In this document: piece by piece, positions 63,232 through 64,000 of the stretch
Numbering within the stretch: the first letter of the stretch is position 1
Layout of the letters: each line of letters opens with the position of its first letter
DNA from: Clostridium beijerinckii
GTDB lineage: Bacteria; Bacillota; Clostridia; Clostridiales; Clostridiaceae
Direction of reading: 5' to 3'
DNA length: 64,000 nt
Assembly: GCF_036699995.1 (NCBI RefSeq)
Contig: NZ_CP144906.1
Coordinates: 1,612,001-1,676,000 of the forward strand
Made by a program: the position numbers and the translations under genes
The notes under the pieces: generated by a model
Seen by the model: only the letters and a program-made list of their open reading frames with translations
The model's database searches: none
Told to the model about the DNA's origin: nothing

Positions 63232-64000
63232 GTGCCTAGTTTTAAGAAATGTAGTTTATATTATGGAGAACTGCCTAATTATTTAGTTCAATATAGAGGA
63301 GATTTTAGAGGTCAAATGGACAAAGTATCATATGCGTGTGGAGATGCAATTACTGATACTATCGCAGTTATATCTGCTTCGCCAGAAGACTTGGTTAGAT
63401 TGATGAGGGATGTGCCATCGATTCTTTACATAGATCCTAGAAGTAAGTACGTATTACAAGATATATCTCCGTCAAGTGTAGATAATATAAATGCAATTAA
63501 AATCAATCCTTACTTGGACTTAGATGGTAGAGGTGTACTTATAGGCATGGTTGACACTGGAATAGATTATTTAAATGAAGAATTTATAAGGGAAGATGAT
63601 ACTTCAAGAATAATAAGCCTTTGGGATCAAACTATTCCTGATTCTGAAGATACTTCAGTTTACATAGGAAAAACTTTTAATAATGAAGAGATTACTAATG
63701 CAGTCAAAGCTTATAGAAATAAACAGGATCCATATTTAATAGTACCTTCAAGAGATGAAGTTGGGCATGGAACTCAAATGGCCGGTATCATTGGAGCAAG
63801 GGGGTATAATGCTGATGTTCAAGGGATAGCTTCTGGATGCGAGTTTGTGATTGTAAAGCTTTATGAGTCCATGGAATTCAGGGAAGAGCTCATAGCGAAT
63901 GGTATTCCATATACACCAGTATATAATGATTCAGAGATTTTATCAGCAATAGATTATTTGAAAAATACTTCGGTAAGCCTTAATAGACCAATGGTCATAT
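63232..64000 (+). CDS. Csp-like subtilase, intact Asp and His, partial at the window end
   Basis: The frame opens at GTG 63232 behind AAGGAG and is still open at base 64000 (about 256 codons). It closely parallels the gene at 59787 from the first residue (PSFKKCSLYYGELPNYLVQY) on, including the pro-region. Here the Asp108 block is IGMVDTGIDYLNEE and the His179 block DEVGHGTQMAGI, so it is probably an active protease; the serine block lies beyond the window. It probably processes a cortex-lytic enzyme such as pro-SleC during germination. Confidence 0.88.
   Translation, partial: MPSFKKCSLYYGELPNYLVQYRGDFRGQMDKVSYACGDAITDTIAVISASPEDLVRLMRDVPSILYIDPRSKYVLQDISPSSVDNINAIKINPYLDLDGRGVLIGMVDTGIDYLNEEFIREDDTSRIISLWDQTIPDSEDTSVYIGKTFNNEEITNAVKAYRNKQDPYLIVPSRDEVGHGTQMAGIIGARGYNADVQGIASGCEFVIVKLYESMEFREELIANGIPYTPVYNDSEILSAIDYLKNTSVSLNRPMVI

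Overview
The window is strongly AT-rich, tightly packed bacterial DNA with clostridial gene content: an alpha/beta small acid-soluble spore protein, a Spo0E-like phosphatase, paired Spo0A boxes, Csp-type germination proteases, reverse rubrerythrin, hybrid cluster protein, and T-box-controlled aminoacyl-tRNA synthetases. Many starts are TTG or GTG behind strong AGGAGG sites. It reads as a chromosomal segment of a saccharolytic, spore-forming Clostridium sensu stricto (C. beijerinckii-like is my best guess, an inference). I saw no prophage, no CRISPR array, no tRNA or rRNA gene and no intact insertion sequence.

Positions 1-12.6 kb: the 3' end of a cobalamin-binding methyltransferase, an MBL hydrolase, a lone ECF transporter S component, two small acidic proteins and a 6S RNA gene with its promoter and terminator. 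A Spo0E-like gene lies divergent from a DUF896 gene and hprK, with two Spo0A boxes between them. Then come an M18 aminopeptidase, a PHP phosphoesterase, a lipoprotein, a degenerate pyruvate-kinase homologue, a membrane protein, a DUF5685/DnaJ pair and a rubrerythrin with a PerR-like palindrome over its -10.

Positions 12.6-31.3 kb: a macro-domain protein, a duplicated HNH-like protein that appears to start at ATA, a degenerate tandem-repeat stretch, a MATE pump, a NAGPA-type phosphodiester glycosidase with a partner, a hydrogenase-regulator-like protein, lgt, a small kinase-like protein, a Met/His-rich membrane protein, an orphan T-box with a predicted glycine specifier, a LUD protein, a structured RNA just upstream of gltX, a chemoreceptor, glnS, a YczE-like protein and T-box-serS.

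Positions 31.3-41.2 kb: a nitrosative/oxidative-stress group (DUF2249 protein, di-iron MBL protein, Hcp) with Crp/Fnr-type palindromes. Next come a decayed response-regulator fragment, an HMA-TauE/SafE-cupredoxin fusion, a subtilisin, a CWB2-like protein and a Sm-like protein with a Tyr/Pro tail. Positions 41.2-50.4 kb form an alpha-glucoside locus: a LacI regulator divergent from a binding protein, two permeases, a GH31 and a GH13 enzyme.

Positions 50.4-64 kb: a DUF1002 protein, nhaA behind an attenuator-like leader, a SASP, an ArsR/CadC-CadA operon, a Crp-rhodanese pair, a C_GCAxxG_C_C protein, an AblB-like acetyltransferase downstream of a c-di-AMP (ydaO-type) riboswitch on the minus strand, and two Csp-like subtilases flanking a cell-wall-binding protein. 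The first Csp has lost its catalytic Asp; the second runs off the window end.

The most interesting signals are regulatory. Two unlinked metal-related promoters carry the same TCTTCATA direct repeat with identical spacing to the -10. An osmolyte gene sits behind a c-di-AMP riboswitch, nhaA behind an uncharacterised leader, and gltX behind a structured RNA. Three Crp/Fnr-type sites are placed at about -41.5.
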